Source: Anaerolineae bacterium
GTDB taxonomy: Bacteria > Chloroflexota > Anaerolineae > B4-G1 > SLSP01
Assembly: GCA_016934645.1 (NCBI GenBank)
Contig: JAFGSL010000013.1
Span: 1-6,967 of the forward strand
DNA length: 6,967 nt
Direction of reading: 5' to 3'
Below the pieces are notes generated by a model. It made no database searches and had not been told where the DNA came from. It worked only from the letters and a program-made list of their open reading frames with translations. Both the position numbers and the translations under genes were made by a program. Below, piece after piece: positions 5,972 to 6,967 of the stretch (within the stretch, counting starts at the first letter, position 1; every line of letters starts with the position of its first letter).

Positions 5972-6089
5972 GTGAACGGTAGACAGTAACCCGTAGACGG
6001 TAAACAGGGGAGAAGGCATTGTGCTTCAGGGGTCTATCCCTATTCGCGTCTACTGTATACTGTCGCGCGAATCTTCGCGCTCCGTCTAC
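5972..6089. repeat. Heptamer arrays with inverted partner between mmdD and mmdC
   Basis: Five 7-bp units related to GTAGACR lie at 5972-6006 and are followed by a G run. Complementary units (CGTCTAC, TGTATAC and a degenerate third) lie at 6047-6067, and an isolated CGTCTAC at 6083-6089. This is the same repeat family as the arrays at 795-864 and 3432-3488, but more decayed and with a longer centre. It fills most of the 147-base gap between the two pump subunit genes. Confidence 0.78.
6065..6080. repeat. GC-rich palindrome GCGCGAA/TTCGCGC
   Basis: Two perfect 7-base inverted arms around a 2-base centre, within the decayed heptamer region just after the mmdD stop. In RNA it would be a compact hairpin, without a following U-tract. 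Confidence 0.75.
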
Positions 6090-6094
6090 CCTCC

Positions 6095-6589
6095 CTACGT
6101 TCGTGCAAAACGCTGGCGTCGCGTGAGTTGTTCCCCACGCGCATGAGAGCTCCAGGGATCCGGCATCGTGATGACACTCGCCGGAGCGGATACAGCAGTG
6201 GCACCAGCACTAGCCGCTGCCACTGCCATAGCCACGGCTGCCGCGGCGGCACGATACCGGTCATCTGCCAGTGCGTGTGGCGCGCTATCTTCGAGCGCCA
6301 GGGCCAAGGCCACAGCCGCCGCTGCAGCGCGTTCCCGATCTTCATCTGCCTCAACCTCAGTGTTCGGCAGATTCGCGGCTGCGGCAAGATGCAGCACAAC
6401 GTCCGCAACCTGCGTGACGAGCGCCTCTTCGGGTGGTGGTTCTTCGGTTGCTGTCCTTTTACGCCGCGGTCTGTCGGTGATGAGGGCCGTCATCGCGTAC
6501 ATACCCAGGACGAGCAATCCCAATGCCCCAAACGTCATCCCCATCCCGATGAGGGTCAATACCAAAGCCTGATTCAATAAAGTTGTCAT
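6095..6589 (-). CDS. mmdD: Small membrane-anchored delta subunit (OadG/MmdD family)
   Basis: A 164-residue protein with the layout of OadG/MmdD subunits, which help assemble the decarboxylase and tie the carboxyltransferase to the membrane beta subunit. One N-terminal membrane helix lies at about residues 8-32 and contains GMGMTFGALGLLVLGM. A basic stretch (RPRRKR) and a Pro/Glu-rich linker follow, then Ala-rich helical segments and a polar C-terminus (WSSHARGEQLTRRQRF). The Ala-rich part is an internal duplication: EDRERAAAAAVALALA at 83-98 is echoed by DDRYRAAAAAVAMAVA at 109-124. The position between carboxyltransferase and biotin carrier genes fits the mmdA-D-C order. Unlike its neighbours it has no clear SD near the ATG at 6589; a heptamer array fills the upstream gap. 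Confidence 0.85.
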   Translation of the reverse strand: MTTLLNQALVLTLIGMGMTFGALGLLVLGMYAMTALITDRPRRKRTATEEPPPEEALVTQVADVVLHLAAAANLPNTEVEADEDRERAAAAAVALALALEDSAPHALADDRYRAAAAAVAMAVAAASAGATAVSAPASVITMPDPWSSHARGEQLTRRQRFART

Positions 6590-6593
6590 AGTC

Positions 6594-6621
6594 GGTGATT
6601 CGTAATTCGTGATTCGTAATT
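6594..6621. repeat. Heptamer array (CGTRATT)x4 between mmdA and mmdD
   Basis: Four adjacent 7-bp units, CGTRATT with the first unit starting GG, fill nearly the whole 33-base gap. The array ends two bases from the mmdA stop and begins four bases from the mmdD ATG, displacing any SD. It is a third sequence family, distinct from the GTAGACR and AGTCNAA arrays. Confidence 0.88.
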
Positions 6622-6622
6622 C

Positions 6623-6967
6623 CTACACCGGCATCACACCGTGCTTCTTGGGCGGCTTGGGACGCAGTTGCTCGCGCAGCATGCGTAGCGCCGCGATGAG
6701 CGTTGAACGGGTCTGTGCCGGTTCGATCACGTTGTCCAGGATGCCGCGTTCTGCCGCGTAGTACGGCGTGACGTGCGTCTCGCGGTACTCGGCTACCAGC
6801 GCTGCGCGCCGCTCGTCGGGATTGCCGTCCGCCGCAAGTTCCCGGCGATGGAGCACGTTGATCGCCGCCTCCGGTCCCATCACCGCGATCTCTGCCGACG
6901 GCCAGGCCAGATGCAGGTCCGCGCCAATGGCCTTGCTGCTCATTACGATGTATGCCCCACCGTAGCC
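6623..6967 (-). CDS. mmdA: Acyl-CoA carboxyltransferase subunit, C-terminal 115 residues (partial)
   Basis: This is the C-terminal end of a PccB/MmdA-type carboxyltransferase, which moves CO2 between an acyl-CoA (methylmalonyl-CoA to propionyl-CoA in decarboxylases) and biotin. The frame enters from the right edge already open. Visible family signatures are GYGGAYIVMSSKAIGADLHL, then AWPSAEIAVMGPEAAINVL, and the closing KPPKKHGVMPV, matching the characteristic PKKHGNIPL-type end of MmdA/PccB. Because the pump subunits follow directly, I assign it to the Na+-translocating decarboxylase alpha subunit and not to a stand-alone propionyl-CoA carboxylase. OadA-type transcarboxylases are unrelated to this sequence, which argues against an oxaloacetate decarboxylase. 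Glutaconyl-CoA remains a less likely substrate. Confidence 0.94.
   Translation of the reverse strand, partial: GYGGAYIVMSSKAIGADLHLAWPSAEIAVMGPEAAINVLHRRELAADGNPDERRAALVAEYRETHVTPYYAAERGILDNVIEPAQTRSTLIAALRMLREQLRPKPPKKHGVMPV

Noticed and set aside
6168..6572. Plus-strand Ala-rich open frame opposite mmdD
   Set aside because: Its Ala/Ser-rich translation reflects the GC-rich codons of the Ala-rich mmdD segment read in reverse; there is no SD or family signature.
795..6621. CRISPR-like array from the repeated heptamers
   Set aside because: Units are 7 bp, adjacent without spacers and spread over several intergenic gaps; this is not CRISPR architecture.

Overview
The window reads almost entirely on the minus strand: nine genes run from right to left, and I see no convincing plus-strand gene and no tRNA, rRNA or CRISPR. 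In transcription order they are: the C-terminus of an acyl-CoA carboxyltransferase (mmdA type), a small membrane-anchored delta subunit (mmdD/oadG type), a biotin carrier protein (mmdC type), a GNAT-like protein, the Na+-translocating decarboxylase beta subunit (mmdB/gcdB type), a PanB-family ketopantoate hydroxymethyltransferase, a 422-residue protein I cannot name, a two-cluster ferredoxin subunit (vorD type) and the N-terminus of a 2-oxoacid:ferredoxin oxidoreductase alpha subunit (vorB type). The first and last genes run off the window.

Organism: the gene content (biotin-dependent Na+ pump decarboxylase, CoA-forming 2-oxoacid:ferredoxin oxidoreductase) indicates an anaerobic bacterium. 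Strong Shine-Dalgarno sequences, moderately high GC and intergenic 7-bp repeat arrays would fit a Chloroflexota-like bacterium. That placement is a guess from overall character, not from a marker gene.

How the genes may work together: the right half encodes a membrane complex that decarboxylates a malonyl-type CoA ester (most likely methylmalonyl-CoA) through carboxybiotin and exports Na+. The left half starts an enzyme that oxidises 2-oxoacids, probably branched-chain ones such as 2-oxoisovalerate, to acyl-CoA with reduced ferredoxin. The PanB-family enzyme between them belongs to a family that uses the same 2-oxoisovalerate. The layout suggests a valine/2-oxoacid to acyl-CoA to propionyl/methylmalonyl-CoA energy module, with one unknown enzyme (422 aa) and one unexpected GNAT-like protein. 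The functional link is inference from gene order.

Intergenic DNA is the second notable layer. Five of the eight gene junctions carry arrays of 7-bp repeats of three different sequence families, and two of these are clear fold-back hairpins. They begin at or near the upstream stop codon, and in two cases the stop codon lies inside a repeat unit. The largest gap (2130-2483) holds a roughly 294-bp fold-back element with at least five pairs of matching inverted blocks, resembling a MITE or a nested REP-type element. Several longest-ORF starts run into these elements, and Shine-Dalgarno positions place the true starts further in.
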